In this document: in pieces, positions 42,994 to 55,940 of the stretch
Layout of the letters: each line of letters begins with the position of its first letter
How positions within the stretch are numbered: position 1 is the first letter of the stretch
NCBI RefSeq assembly: GCF_963678635.1
Contig: NC_087070.1
Coordinates: forward strand, 6,110,539 to 6,174,538
Length of the DNA: 64,000 nucleotides
From: Symsagittifera roscoffensis
Taxonomy: Eukaryota; Xenacoelomorpha; Acoela; Convolutidae
Reading direction: 5' to 3'
The notes under the pieces: model-generated
Told to the model about the DNA's origin: nothing
The model's input: only the letters and a program-made list of their open reading frames with translations
The model's database searches: none
Program-made: the position numbers and the translations under genes

Positions 42994-45900
42994 TTGTCGC
43001 ACCGAAGCAGCCGACATCAGCAATCAGGTTCTCAGAAATCTAGTTATACCGCCGCTCCGTCGAAAACACTTTCTGAGAAAAAACGCGACTTAATGATTTT
43101 AAAGAAACAACAAGAGGAACTTGAGAGGCAGGCAAAGGTATCATTAAGACTGAAAGAGCAGCAAAACAAGATGAAACAATATGTTTTAGAACAACAAAGC
43201 AGTTTAGAGTTGGAAGAATTGGCTGAAGAACATAGGAAAAAACTGGCAGAAATTGAGTTGAAAGGGCTTGAGTTAGAAGATGAGTTGTCGGAAATCAGCG
43301 AGAATGCTGAGGAAAGTGGTTTAACTCGAATCTCTCCACAACTAACAATAGACGAAAAGGATCGTACGCGTCACTGGGTCGAATCTGTCGACCACAATCA
43401 GCCTGATGCTGTTGTAGTTCCCAATCAAGAGCAGCACGTTCGTTCAACAGCTCCTGAGGCAACTTATCCTGCATCAACAAATTACTTGGTCTCATCAAGT
43501 TTTACAGGAGTGAATAATGGCCAGGCAGCTTCTAGTGATCCGGGATTGTATTACAGTAACCACATTCACGGACAACAACATAATTTGTCGAATTTGGTTC
43601 GATCGCAGGTTTCCGTTAACAATCCAGTAGGGTTACAGCAGGTCATGCAACCTGTTTCCAATAATTTGCCTCAGCAAACTTTTTTGTCCACTCGTCCGGG
43701 GCTAGGCAATCCAAACACAGGTTCAGTAGTCCCGGTAACTTCTGAAAACTATTTTGCTCCGCCATCATCTGCAGAAGTTCCTTCTGGTGTAACACCGTTT
43801 GTTCCTGCATCAACAGCAGTTAATCATGTTTCTTTAAGTCATCACACTGCAGGATCAGTAGTAGCTGGCTACCAAGCACCTGTAGCCCCATCACAACAAC
43901 ATATGGGTGTTCCCGTTAGTAGTTATAACTTTTCAAGTGACCACTACAATCCTTATAGTAATTTGTGGAGACCAGCTGTTGCTACCCCTTTAATGTCAAC
44001 TCAACAGCACTACGTTCCTTCGACAACTGTTTTTTCCGCAGTAACTCCGATTGTTCCTACGAATAATTTTGTTCCTTATACAAGTGGAGGGACTGTGTTC
44101 TTTGCGCAGCCTGAGAACTTTTCACAAGCTAATCAACCGTTCGTTCCTGATTGTCACGGTAACTCTTCGAATTACACAGAGCCAACTCCCGGTAATTCAC
44201 CTGGTGCAGACGTCGAGCGTCCACTTTCGACACGAGAGTTGGTTAATATACTCATGCACAGCCGAAAAGATCATCTCCCTGAGTGGAAGCTGACCCAGTT
44301 CGATGGCAACCCACTTAATTGGCATGAGTGGTTTGGGCAATTCACATCGACGGTCGATTCAGCCATACTCAGTGACGATGAAAAGCTTACCTATCTGAAA
44401 ACGCTTGTAGTGGGTAAAGCAAAATCCGCAATCGCTGAGTATAGCTATAGCGGAGTACTATATAAAGACGCATTAGCAACTCTTCAAAGAAAATTCGGGC
44501 AGCCGCATGCTGTAGTAGGGGCTCACCTAGATAAACTGAGTAATTTTCCGCCGCTGAAAATGCATAACTCGGAAAATGTAATTGGATTTTCCTCTGCAAT
44601 TTCTGGACTTGTTGCCGTATTCAAGTCTCTGTCTTTTAACGACGACCTGAAAAGTGTTAACTTACTGAATCAGGCTGTGAGTAAGCTTCCCCCGAACCTT
44701 AAGGAGGCATGGTCGATGCAAACCGTAAGACGCCAATGGCATAGACCAACTCTGCTAGATTTCAATGAATGGCTCAAAGAAAAAGCGGAGGGTCATGAGA
44801 GGCTGAAAACGATCAATTCTAAGGGTAAGTCTGAAGAACCAGTTAAACAAAAAGTAGTTACAAAAGTGCTTGCAGGTAACACTAAGGTAAGTTCTAAGGA
44901 TGAGAAAAGTAGAGAAAAGACAAGGTTTCCTCCATGCTCGCTATGCAAAGGGCAGCATGCACTCTGGAACTGTTCCGTGTTCAAAGAGAAAAACGCAACA
45001 CAAAGGGCTAAATATGTAGCAGAACAAAAGCTCTGTTTTTCTTGTTTACAAGGCAACCATACCTTCCGAAAGTGCCAAAAAGCAAGAAAATGCCCAAAAC
45101 AGGACTGTGAGAGCACTCACAATGTGCTTCTTCATGGAGCCGAGAAAGTTTTCCCGCCCAAAGAGGCCGACCGATCACCATCGACTCAAACTAAAACAAA
45201 CACTACTTCTGCAAATAACGCAGCTTGTGTTAAACCTTGTGAGGGAACTGCAAAAGGTATTCTTCCCGTTGCGTTGGTAGATGTGTCCTCTGGTTCGGAA
45301 AATTCGAATGCACTAGCACTTTGTGACACCGGTTCCACTCATTCTTGGGTTTCCGCGGCACTCGTTGAACGTCTGAAATTAGTTGGCACGCCCGTAAATG
45401 TTACGACCGATGGTTTTAACTCAGCCAAGGTATCTAAAACTCAGCGAGTTCACTTGAAAGTTTCCGCAAAGCCCAATAAAAGTGAATTTTCGTTTTCGTT
45501 TGTCGCTTTCGTTAAGCACAACATGTATATAGGACCCGATGTTATAAACGTTTCCGAATTGCAGGTCAAATACCCGCAACTAGCCCCGTTAAAGACGACT
45601 GCGTATAATTACAAAGATATTGAGATAGTTATAGGACAGGACTTCTATCATGCGATAAGACCCCTCGAACATGTCTTCGGAGATGAACTTGACTCACCGT
45701 GCGCCGTCCGACTTCCGATAGGTTGGGTCATTAGTGGTCCGTCTCCTGATCGTTCGTCCTTAAATTCTTCTTCCTTTAACTGCGTTACGGACGATACTTC
45801 TCTGACCGACCAAATCAAAACTTGGTATGAGTTAGAGTCGTATGGTGCGTTCAAGCAAGTAGATGCCCGTTCCGCCGCAGACAAGCGTGCTTTGTCGATC

Positions 45901-48900
45901 CTAAAAACTGAAACCGTTCACGATGGTGAGCGTTACACTGTACCGATGCTGTGGAGTGATAATGATGTTAGCTTGCCTAACAATTATTATTCTTCATTAG
46001 CCCAATTAAAGTCGTTAGAGAAAAGATTAGATAGAGATCCGTTACTTCGCGAGAAGTATACCGAAACAATCAGAGAAGATATAAGTAAAGGATATGTCAT
46101 AACCGTGAACCCGCACGATCCCAGCTCACGAGCCGAACGTGAGTGGTATCTTCCACACCATCCGGTTTTGAACCCGAACAAACCCGGCAAGGTGCGCCGT
46201 GTGCTCAATGGAGCATCCAAATTTCATGGCACTTCCTTAAATAGATCTCTCTTGGTTGGCCCGGATCTCCTTCAAAATCTTATTTTTGTTCTGTTGAGGT
46301 TCCGTCAACACAAGTACGCCGTCTCAGCGGACATAGAAGGTATGTTCTTACAAGTTGGAGTACTTGCGCGAGATCAACCGTCTCTCCGTTTTTTGTGGCG
46401 GGAGGACCCCACTTCAAGTGTGGTGGTTCACCAATACACCCGTCATATTTTTGGCGCTCGTGATTCGCCAACTTGTGCGAATTTCGCGCTACAAAAAACT
46501 GCTTCTGATAATCAAGCTGAATACCCCGAAGCCGCTTCAGCCGTTGTCCAGAAGTTTTACATGGACGACTATCTTGACTCGTTCGAAAATACCGCTGACG
46601 CTCTTAGCCTAAGTAAAGACTTAGTCGCAATGCTCAAATTAGGTGGGTTTAACCTGACAAAGTTTGTTAGCAATGTACCCGAAGTTACAACCGCTCTTAA
46701 TCCGGACAACCGTGAGTCCAACCCGTCAGTTAAGGATATTTGTAAGAGTCCAGACCAATCGTCGCATGTTCTTGGTCTCAGGTGGGATCATGTAAAAGAT
46801 ACCCTAGTAGTAAGTAGAGGTGTTGATCGACCACTAGATAAAGCAATTACTCAACGCACCGTGTTGAGTTTTGTTTCCTCAGTTTTTGATCCAATAGGAC
46901 TGGTAGCTCCATATACTGTGAAAGCGCGCCTTTTACTAAAAGACATATGGAGAATCAGTGGTCAAAAGTGGGATGATGATCTCCCAGAGGAAATTAAACA
47001 ACAATTTCTAGATTGGCACTCAGGACTTCCACTATTAGGTACTCTGACGATACCTCGTAGCTACTTTACCGAACCGTTCGACCGCTGTGAACTTCACACG
47101 TTCGGTGATAGTTCGCAGGACGTTTTTTGCGCCGTATCGTTTCTCCGAGCCCGACTTGCTAAATTGCAAAAGACTGAGTTAGCTTTTGTATTTGGGAAAG
47201 CCCGTGTAGCGCCTATGAAGATGCTCTCCATTCCCAAGTTAGAGCTTCAGGCTGCTCTGCTTGCGACTCGACTCAAAGAAGAGATTTTGAAAGCGCTTAC
47301 TTTTAAAGTAAGCAATGTATTCATGTGGACTGATTCTACCACCGTTCTCCAGTGGCTTAACTCGTGCAACAAACTTCCTGTGTTTGTTGGAAACCGCACT
47401 GGTGAAATCTTGGAGTCCACCACCATTGATCAATGGAATCATGTACTCAGTGGTGATAACCCAGCTGATACCGGCACACGAGGGATTTCTTCGGAAGCCC
47501 TCAAGGATAGCAGCTGGGTTAGAGGCCCTAGTATATTGAGGACATGTGATTGGCCATTCAAGCCGAACACTGATGTCATCAAAAAGATCCAATTAAAAGG
47601 CCCACTCTGTGACATTGATACATGCCTTGAGACTGCATCTACGTTTGTTGTTGATGCTTCATCTGAGAAAGCGCCGTCGATCCGTCTGTTTAAAAATTGG
47701 GATAAATTCAGCTCAATTGTAAAGTACAAACGTGTTTTAGCATTTATGCTTCGTGTGCTACCATCGCATAAACACTTCCGTACAAAAACGCTGGAAATAA
47801 CCGACCCGTCCGAGTTAGATATTGCCGAGCAGAAGCTCATTTATCTCGCTCAGTCCGAATCATTTCCTGCCGAAGTGAAAATACTTCAGTCCGATAAACT
47901 GATAACAAAGAAAAGTCGGATTGCTAAATATTCTCCGTTCATCGGCCCAGCTGGCATCCTGCGTTCAACTGGACGTATCAGCCGTCTTGTTGATACCGAC
48001 TTTGATAGCAAACATCCAATAATACTGGATGGTCGACACCGAGTTGCTCATATGTTGATTAGGCATATGCACTTTCAACATGCACATCAGGGGTTGGATT
48101 ACATGCGTGCTGTAGTTCAGTTGAAATACATTGTTCTGAAGTTGCGCTGGTTACTTGGGAACATCGAAAATACTTGCATAACATGCCGTAAGCGCAAAGC
48201 AAAAACAGTTGTGCCCATTATGTCTGACCTACCGATTGAAAGACTGGGTTACAAGCAGCCTCCCTTCTCCAACACAGGTGTTGATTACTTTGGCCCGTTT
48301 CAAGTGCCGATACGCCGAAGTACCGAAAAGAGATGGGGTTTCCTATTTACCTGCCTCACGACTCGAGCAGTTCACATCGAGTTGGTTCCATCTCTCGATA
48401 CTAGTTCCTGCGTCATGGGCGTAGAGCGATTTATTGCAAGGCGAGGTACCCCCAAAACCATTCTTTCTGACAATGGCACGAATTTTGTTGGTGCTCAAAA
48501 GGAGCTCCTATCCTGTGTCCAAAATTGGAACAAAGTCGCCCCGGCCGTTTTCGTCCACAAAGGCATTAAGTGGAAGTTTAACCCGCCCAGTGCCCCTCAT
48601 CACGGTGGCGCCTGGGAGCGGCTAGTGAGAAGTGTTAAGCGAGTGTTGTACGACATATTAGGCAACAGGAGATTAACTGAGGAAGTTCTAGGAACAACGC
48701 TCTGCCTAGTTGAACAATTACTTAACGCAAGACCGATCACTCCGGTCAGTTCCGATCCGCACGACCTAGAGGCACTCACCCCGAATCACTTCATTCTCGG
48801 TCACAGCGCAGCTAGCTTCCCGTCGTTAAGTTTCGAAGATAACTTTGATTATAAAAAGCGTTACGCCAGAGCACAATCGTACGCTAACGCAGTTTGGTCA

Positions 48901-49182
48901 CGCTGGCTGCGTGAATATGTACCATCTCTCAACAAGAGAGCAAAGTGGCATAATGATTCGGATGTCACACTGAAAACCGGCGACTTGGTTTGGGTAGTCG
49001 AACCCGACAGCCCACGTGGGCATTACCCACTCGCCCGTATTGCTAAACTACACTACGGCAAAGACGGATGCGCCCGATCCGCCGATATCAAAACTGTTAC
49101 GAGCGAGCTGACACGACCGACCGTAAAACTCGCACCTGTTCTTCCGTCTTTAGGGGCGGAGGATGTTGCAGCGCAAATGTAA
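42994..49182 (+). mobile_element. BEL/Pao retroelement, gag-pol frame, looks whole
   Basis: One continuous gag-pol frame of about 2060 codons, fossil of the BEL/Pao family. In order it has a Lys/Glu-rich coiled-coil N-terminus (to about residue 110), a Pro/Ser/Gln-rich linker, a DUF1759-type gag domain (about 430-600), Cys/His zinc knuckles (about 648-720), an A17-type aspartic protease (near 778), a reverse transcriptase (about 1060-1250, YMDD near 1188), RNase H (about 1360-1520), an integrase zinc-binding and core domain (about 1680-1900) and a C-terminal DUF5641-type domain. Coding breaks seen: none, so it is probably young. A pair of flanking long terminal repeats was not recognised by eye, so the element's outer ends are unset. 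The 5' end of gag is also unset. Confidence 0.93.
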
Positions 49183-49223
49183 ATGTGCGAGAGTATAAAT
49201 GCATATAAAAGTAAATACATACA

Positions 49224-49300
49224 GGGACAGTAGCCAAGCGTATACATGGTGCGTCCCGGCGGGTTCGGCGCCGGTTCGAATCCCGACTAGGTCATTTCCT
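49224..49300 (+). ncRNA. tRNA-like sequence, probably a SINE head
   Basis: A-box-like TAGCCAAGCG at 49231 and an exact B-box GGTTCGAATCC at 49273-49283, with spacing typical of RNA polymerase III promoters. The would-be acceptor strands (GGGACAG and the bases after the T arm) do not pair, and the T stem is weak, so it is not a working tRNA gene. It starts about 40 bases after the BEL/Pao frame. Confidence 0.5.
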
Positions 49301-50188
49301 TTCTAGAACTCGAATGTGCACCGAACTTGATGGGATGCTCCGTAACCAGGTTCGGTCCCCCCAAAACCCATTTTAACCGTCTTTTCGCTCTAATTTGGTT
49401 CAGCCTTGGTTATGGCTGACCTTTAAAAAGAGCAATTTGTCTCAAGGACAAATACTGGCCATTTTTGCAGCTTGCTTTGAGTTATGCAGTTTATTGTGGC
49501 CGATGTTACCGATGATAAAGCTTGTTGAAAATTATAAATTATCGTTATATTTTCAAACTTCCGGAGTTATTTTGCCGAGAAAATACTCATTAATTAAAGT
49601 GTTTGAAAACCGATTTTATCACGAAGTGTGGAGATTGACGCGCACAGGTACGATAAAAATGAACTTGTTAAAAACCAATAAATGTGTTTTCAAGCTATGC
49701 GCCCTGCAAAAAGGTATACATCTTCGATTGAAGAGCACCAGCTTAAGCGGATACTGAAGGCTATCCATCTTGTTTAAACTGCCGCGAAGGAATTTTCCAT
49801 TTCATGAGAAGCATATGCTAGTCAACATTTTTTTTTGAATTTTAAAAATTTTATCTTAATGATATTTTCAGATATATAAATTACTGATCATTTCAAAGAT
49901 CCATAAAACGGTATAATGCTCTAACTAAAAGCTTGTTCCACAAAACATTAGAGAGATATGAAGACATATCATGCAGCATGATTCATCGAAACTTACTCTA
50001 ATTTATACAGTTGTTCAGTTTAGCGGCCAATCAAAAAACAATATGTCTACCAAAAATTATCTGTGAAAAGTTCCGAATCAATTATCAATAGAATAAGTTG
50101 TCCATAAATTTGTGCAAAATTTTACCATAAATTTGTGATAAAATTTGATACATTTTTTGTATCAATTTCAGCCAGAAAGGTGAAATTT
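49301..50188. other. No gene recognised
   Basis: A 120-codon plus-strand open frame (49395-49757) is present, but it has no family I recognise and no exon signals. Nothing else seen. Confidence 0.35.
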
Positions 50189-50739
50189 TTACACATACGT
50201 ACAGATTATAATTTTGTAATTTATACTCAATTGTTGCTTTAATTTAGGACACTTAGGCCGTGTATCTTCGCCTAAAAAATCTTTGACTTCAAAAACTTCA
50301 ATGAAGTTGTTAACTGACTCAGAGCAATGTTCTGATTTTATAATTTTTTCAAGTAATGTTTTTTTTTCATTTCGTCTGACACATTTTACTTCTTCAAAAT
50401 TTTTCAGCCTAAAAAAAATTGGAATAAAAACTTTGCTGACATTGTAGAACATTTAACATGTTTTTATTTGCAGAGCCATAAACTAAGGTAGAATAATGAA
50501 AAGTCGGTTGAATTATCTGTTTGAAAATTTGTAATTACAAATTCTAACTAAAAAATTGTCTTGTATTTTTGTATACAATTGAGCTAAACTTATTACTTTT
50601 TTTCCATTGTGCCGATGTGTTCCAAAAAACAATTTTTGGTCAACAAATACATCTAAGTGTTTATTATTTTGATTTTTGATCGAGAAAATGATTACTCACT
50701 TAAGTTGTGGGAATGTTTTTCTCTGCATGTAACCACAAT

Positions 50740-51365
50740 TTAAGTTTTCCCTGTAATTAGTCTCATCTTATTCCCCGCCATCGTGTTTGAAATTTCTGTA
50801 AGATTGTTTTTGTAATTTTCAACGTATTTCAGTTTTCCATGAAAGATTATATCATCAGCTAACAAATTGATTTCACAATTCTGTACTGCTTCAGGAGAAT
50901 ATTTACAAAAAGCATGAAAATGATAAGGCCAATTATTGACACTTGCGGTACTCCTGTCTTCAGTGGTTTCACGTTTGTCAAAAAACATCGATGACAAGCA
51001 AAATGTTTTCTCATGGAGAGATAAGACTTTAGGAGAGAGTCAAGAGTGCCTCTTAAGCTATACATTTGGCATTTTGCAATTAAAAAAGAATGATCAACAG
51101 CATCAAAGGCCTTGAGTAGATCTAAAAACATGCAATATACAGACTTTTTTTGGATTTGACCTCTAAATTTTCTTAAGAGATACACTATGGCATACAATCT
51201 GGACCTTTTATTCGAGTAACCATTTAGTATAACTGATCTTAATTTGTTTTTGTAATAAACTTCACTGAGCGCTTTTGAATAATTTTTCAAAACATTCACT
51301 ACAAATGGGAAGGAGAGAAATTGTTCGATAATTTCTCTGCACTTTGTTATATTTCCAAAATTCAA
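50740..51365 (-). pseudogene. Decayed LINE reverse transcriptase fragment
   Basis: Two overlapping minus-strand frames hold RT pieces in the right order. The first (51365-50859) has MFLDLLKAFDAVDHSFLIAK, LLKSYLSMRKHF and TGVPQVSIIGLIIFMLFVN. The second (50997-50740) has INLLADDIIFHGKLKYVENY with the catalytic ADD. Joining them needs a frameshift near 50870-50990. No endonuclease or 3' tail is recognised. The family is CR1/Jockey-like but diverged from the LINE at 33.6-37.7 kb. Confidence 0.75.
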
Positions 51366-51399
51366 TATAATCTCATTTCTGAAATAGATGTTTTAAGTT

Positions 51400-52180
51400 T
51401 TATAACGACCAATTTTTAGAATGCATCCTTTTATCGCGTTAAAATTAAGCGTTAATTTCTCGTTGCAGAGTTTTTCAAATAGAACAAGTAGAAAATTCCA
51501 AGTTATTATGACCCTACGTTAAATTCTTTATTTAGCTGGCGAGTCTCCAATTGAATTTTATCAGCATGTTTTTTCACCGTTAAAACTGTGAATTTATGTC
51601 TATGAGGGAACTCTTTGTATTCTAGTTTCGGAAGTATATGGAGCTAAATCTTTAGTAATTTTTTAAAAAGGGATAAATTATACCTCAGGGAATACAGTTT
51701 CATATATTTTCTATTGAAAAGGCATACAGTTTCAAATATATATTTTTTGTTTTTCTAATGTTTATTCCTTTTCTTTGATCACTCAGACAAATTTTCAGCA
51801 TGTTCACAGACTTGTTTCCGAACTCCAGACCTACAAACAAAAAACTGTGAGCCTACTCAGTGCACATATTGCTATTTTTATTTAAATTTTATGATGGAAG
51901 TTTAAGCATTTTCTATAGAATTGAATTATGTCTCATGCATTTTGTCAGCCCGTGGTTTTAAGAACAGATCTGTTTTTTTTTCGAGAATGGAGCTGATAAA
52001 AAAGTATATGTTGTAGTCGAGTGTTTTCAATTTGATCAAATTCATTTTCTAAGCTCTCGTAAAAACTAAAAAATCACTGCGCTTCAACTCAAAAGCAGTA
52101 TACATTAGGGCCAAAATCTCGCTCAGAAAAAATTTTAAGATGGTCGGTCAAAACATCTATTCTGTACAAAAGAAGTTTTT
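51400..52180. other. Repeat debris
   Basis: The part 51780-51890 resembles 27340-27430 and, inverted, 57310-57380 (CCAGAGAC and CAGTGCAC blocks). The part 51960-52175 resembles the interior of the MITE at 62737-63071 (GATCAAATTNATTTTCTNAGC block). No gene recognised. Confidence 0.4.
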
Positions 52181-52188
52181 TTGGCAGT

Positions 52189-52367
52189 GAGAGTAGGCGC
52201 GCGCCCCTGGTCGGAACCGACCATCAATAATTGGACGAGATCTGATGCCCCAATTAGGACTTCAGTTGGTGCAACAATCACCAGGGGAACAGATAATGTC
52301 CATTGGAGAAGGAAACCAGGACGCACTGGAACCGGAGGGGCAGTTGGATTCCTGGCAAACCTATTTC
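52189..52367 (+). CDS. Orphan exon-like segment
   Basis: A GC-richer island bounded by an acceptor-like TTTTTTTGGCAG and a donor-like TTTCA|GTAAGCAG. Two frames are open. One (from 52197) reads MPQLGLQLVQQSPGEQIMSI then GNQDALEPEGQLDSWQTYF. The other reads RPWSEPTINNWTRSDAPIRT and runs to the end of the island. No family is recognised and no partner exon was found, so this may be an internal exon of an unrecognised gene or a chance match. Confidence 0.3.
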
Positions 52368-52459
52368 AGTAAGCAGTTTTCAAACCTTTTTAGCAGAGTA
52401 TATATGCTGCTGAAGAAACTCTTTTCCCAATGGAGCCCCCCAGTCTTTTTACATTAAGC

Positions 52460-53470
52460 ATCACGCTTTCAAACTGAAATTTTACTATTTAGAAGGGGCA
52501 AAATTTTGCGTGGTTTTTTAAAAATGGAAAACACACCTACTTTTTTGTAAATTTTTGTATTCTTTCTTATTCTATTTTTGCCCTTTTTCAATCATTAGAA
52601 TTTTGAATTCTTGTTACGGAAGCTTATAATACCCGCGACTTGTAGAATTTCCGATTCCACTGTAATACATGCCATGGTAACCTGTGCTTACGATTGACAA
52701 GCCATGAAGTAAATTATTTGAGCAAACAAAATGTCGAGCCCAAAATAATTTGATTCGTCAAAAAAATAGGCCTTCTTGAGCCAGAAAAAGGAGCAAAATC
52801 GGCGCTCCCCTCCCAATGCGAATTAACGAAGTTATTTTTTTGAAACATAATGGAGGGGTACTAGAGATGATTTGACCCGGGTATACAAAAAATGAGACCC
52901 TCAGATCAATGGGGGGGGGGGCAATTAATAACAGTTGCCGGAATTGTAAATGCTCATGTCAGAACCCGGTAACTAGTGGTTGACTAATTGAAGGAAATTG
53001 AAACCCCACACCCCCTGGACCCCTAATTCCTGTTTTTTGCCCTGATTAGACAAACAACCTACTCCTAATCTCCGGAAATCGTTTCCGCCCACAATAAACC
53101 TAGGGAGCGAAAACTTGGAGGGATGATAGATAGTAGCACGATATATCTTGTGTCATAATTTGAGTTAAGCCCAACGGTTGGATCGGAAGCTATTAACACT
53201 TGGGAAAAACAACCCCTTAGACCGGAAATATGTAATTTGCGCAAAAAGTTGAGCGAGGGCATTTTTAAATATGGCGGCATTAAATATTAGACACAAACAC
53301 CGGAAAACGACCCCTAGTGAGTAAAACCAACCCCACAGGCGACTTCTCCCGGCGTTTGAAGCCCTTTCCCGGTAAAAATTAAAATGAACCTCTGAAATGG
53401 GATAAATTGAAGAGTATTGATGACATATGGATAAAAACTGGTAGATAAGCACCCCATGGGATTCTCAACG
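52460..53470. other. No gene recognised; composition shifts
   Basis: A G run at 52911-52922. From about 52900 the sequence becomes less AT-rich and dense in stops in all frames. It leads into the duplicated block that follows. Confidence 0.4.
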
Positions 53471-53479
53471 CGACTATGA

Positions 53480-55940
53480 GAAATTGACTCCTGCCGAGCT
53501 CGGGTGATCCCGGGATGACCTTTATTTTAACTGTTAAGAGCTGTGATCTCAACCTTCAGGGAAACCCCTAGACTTAATAACGGAAGGCGACCTATCTCTT
53601 AGTTGGAAATTTTTTAATAGTATGCGACTTAATAGTTGCTTCTCATTTGAAAGAACGATTGAGCAAGCCGAGAAAAGTAGCTGGTCCGTGGAGGATGCTA
53701 TTGCTTGAAGCCAGGCTAGTAGTGTTTCATAGTAGTAAGTGATGTGAATCCGAATTCAAGACACGGTTGAAATTATTGAGTAAGCTGGCTGCGCTGTTGG
53801 AGTTTTCGAGATTCGAAACGAGTCAAGCAAAAAATGACGGGAGAGTTTGAACGGAACAAATTGTGGGCTTCGTATAGATGTAGTTAATAGTAGTTAGCGT
53901 GTCATGGGCTCTGTCAATTACTTTAACTTCCTGTGTGATTGAAGAGGAAATTATTTATTGTGCCCACGATTCGCTGAACTAGCTAGAACGCAAGAGGAGA
54001 GCCGAGAAAAAAGCACAAACGAAGGGAGAAGTTGCGTAATCTTTTGATCGGCTGATTTAGCCTGACCACTAACATAACATTTCTGTGATTGTAGAATAAC
54101 TAGTATTAGTGTCACCTGCTATTGCAAAGCGAATTTCAATACGACTTTAGTAAGTGGCTCCTCTTTACTTCTCTGCGATTACAATCAAATAGAGGTATCT
54201 CACACGCGTGGTTTGATTCTGAGGCCACAGTTAACAAATTTGTTCTTAACAGAAAATTTATGTGACATGTAGTGGTCATATTTAACTAGGTTGAAGTCGT
54301 AACTGATTCAATTCACAATAGACAAAGGGAAAAAGTCTGAAGTAAAATACAGCTATAGACCAAACAAAGACGTGATTCACAAAAAAAAATAAACTCAATT
54401 TTGTTTCAGTATTCCGGCTTTAGAAAAAAGTAGGAATTTCAAATATGGCTGAAGCATTTTTTCAAGACCAACTTTGTTAATTAGACAACATCTTTTTTCA
54501 TTGAAAAACTTTAAGCCAAAGAAGATATCGACCATATCCTTGATCTCAAATGTAAAACAATATTTTTCATGCAACCCTTTTTGAAAGTTTGTGAAGTCAG
54601 AAAAATTGACCCCGGCCGAACTTGGGTGACCCCGTGATGACTTTTATTCATACTGCCGAGCGCTGTGATCTCAAATTTCAGGGAAACCCCTAGAGTTAAT
54701 ACCGGAAGGCGACCTATCTCTTAGGAGTGCAGCATGAAGTTTAAGTCTCCTAAATAGTATGAAAGAACGGGAATATAACTTGGCTCCCCAGATCTGACTT
54801 TCTGTCAAACTTGGACGCCTTTTAGAGAAACTAAGTTTCCCTGATAGCTAGAAGGTCGGGATTGGAATAGAGTGTATATGGAAACTTCAGATGCTCAAAA
54901 CGAATTAGCTACTCATGAAAAGGGTCTCCCCTACCCTTGGGAGGTCGGAAGTTTAACGTGATATTATATTAAGACCTTAGGAGGGTCACTCGAGGGTTAG
55001 AAAACACGGATATTAGGAAATAGTTGATTGAAATTGTATGACATTTGTTTGCTTGGTCCAAGGATGACACCTACCGCATACCGGGTATCTAATTAGCGTG
55101 AGGAGATTGATAAAACACTTCAAACTTGGCACTTGACAGTGTTTACTGGAAGAGGGATATGGCCATGAAACAGGTGCGGAGGAGTGAGACAAGCGGGTAC
55201 CAGGACTGATAGGCAATGGTGTGACTCTCTCTAAAACTAATTAGAAATAATGATAACAAGCTGGAAGATATCGGAGAGCCTCTAAGAGATACAACAATTA
55301 CGCTAAGGAAGCGAACAGTTCGATCTCATCAGTTGGAGATTTTTTAATAGTATGCGACTTGATAGTTGCTTCTCATTTTAGAGAACGATTGAGCAAGCCG
55401 AGAAGGGTAGCTGGTCCGTGGAGGACGCTATCGCTTGAAGCGAGGCTATTAGTGTTGCATAGTAGTTAGTGATGTGAATCCAAGTTCAAGACACGGTTGA
55501 AATAACTGAGTGAGCAAGTTGCGCTGTTGAACAAAGATTGAACGGAACAAAATGTCGGCTTCTTATAAATGTAGTCAATAGTAGTTAGCTTATTATGGGA
55601 TCTGTAAATTACTTTAACTTCCTTCTTTGCGATTGAAGAAGAAATTAACCATTTTGCCCACGGTTCGCTGAACTAGCTAGAAACGCAACAGGAGAGCCGA
55701 AAAAAGAACAAACTAAGGGGGAAGTTGCGTTATCTTTTGATCAGCCGATTTAGTCTGACCACTAACATAACATTTCTGTGATTGTAGAATACCTAGTATT
55801 AGTGTCACCCGCTATTGCAAAGTGAAATTCTACACGACTTTAGTAATTGGCTCAGCTTTGCTTCTCTGCGATTACAATCGAATTGGGTTTTTTTCACGCA
55901 CGTGATTTGATTTCGAGGCCACAGGTAACAAAGTTTTTTT
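53480..55940. repeat. Duplicated stop-dense block of unknown nature
   Basis: Two direct copies: X (53480-53605 and 54600-54725) and Y (53605-54260 and 55325-55940). X shares GGGAAACCCCTAGA and GGAAGGCGACCTATCTCTTA. Y shares AATAGTATGCGACTT, GTAGCTGGTCCGTGGAGGA, GTGATGTGAATCC, TCAAGACACGGTTGAAAT and CTAACATAACATTTCTGTG. In the second copy a 600-bp segment (54725-55325) separates X and Y. Base composition is more balanced than the surroundings. No long frame, tRNA-type box or known rRNA motif was seen. Confidence 0.75.

Noticed and set aside
42994-43500. Upstream part of the BEL/Pao frame as a separate host gene (coiled coil, Pro/Gln-rich)
   Set aside because: Continuous in frame with DUF1759-type gag; such N-terminal regions are usual in the family.
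49224-49300. Functional tRNA gene
   Set aside because: The acceptor strands do not pair and the T stem is weak.
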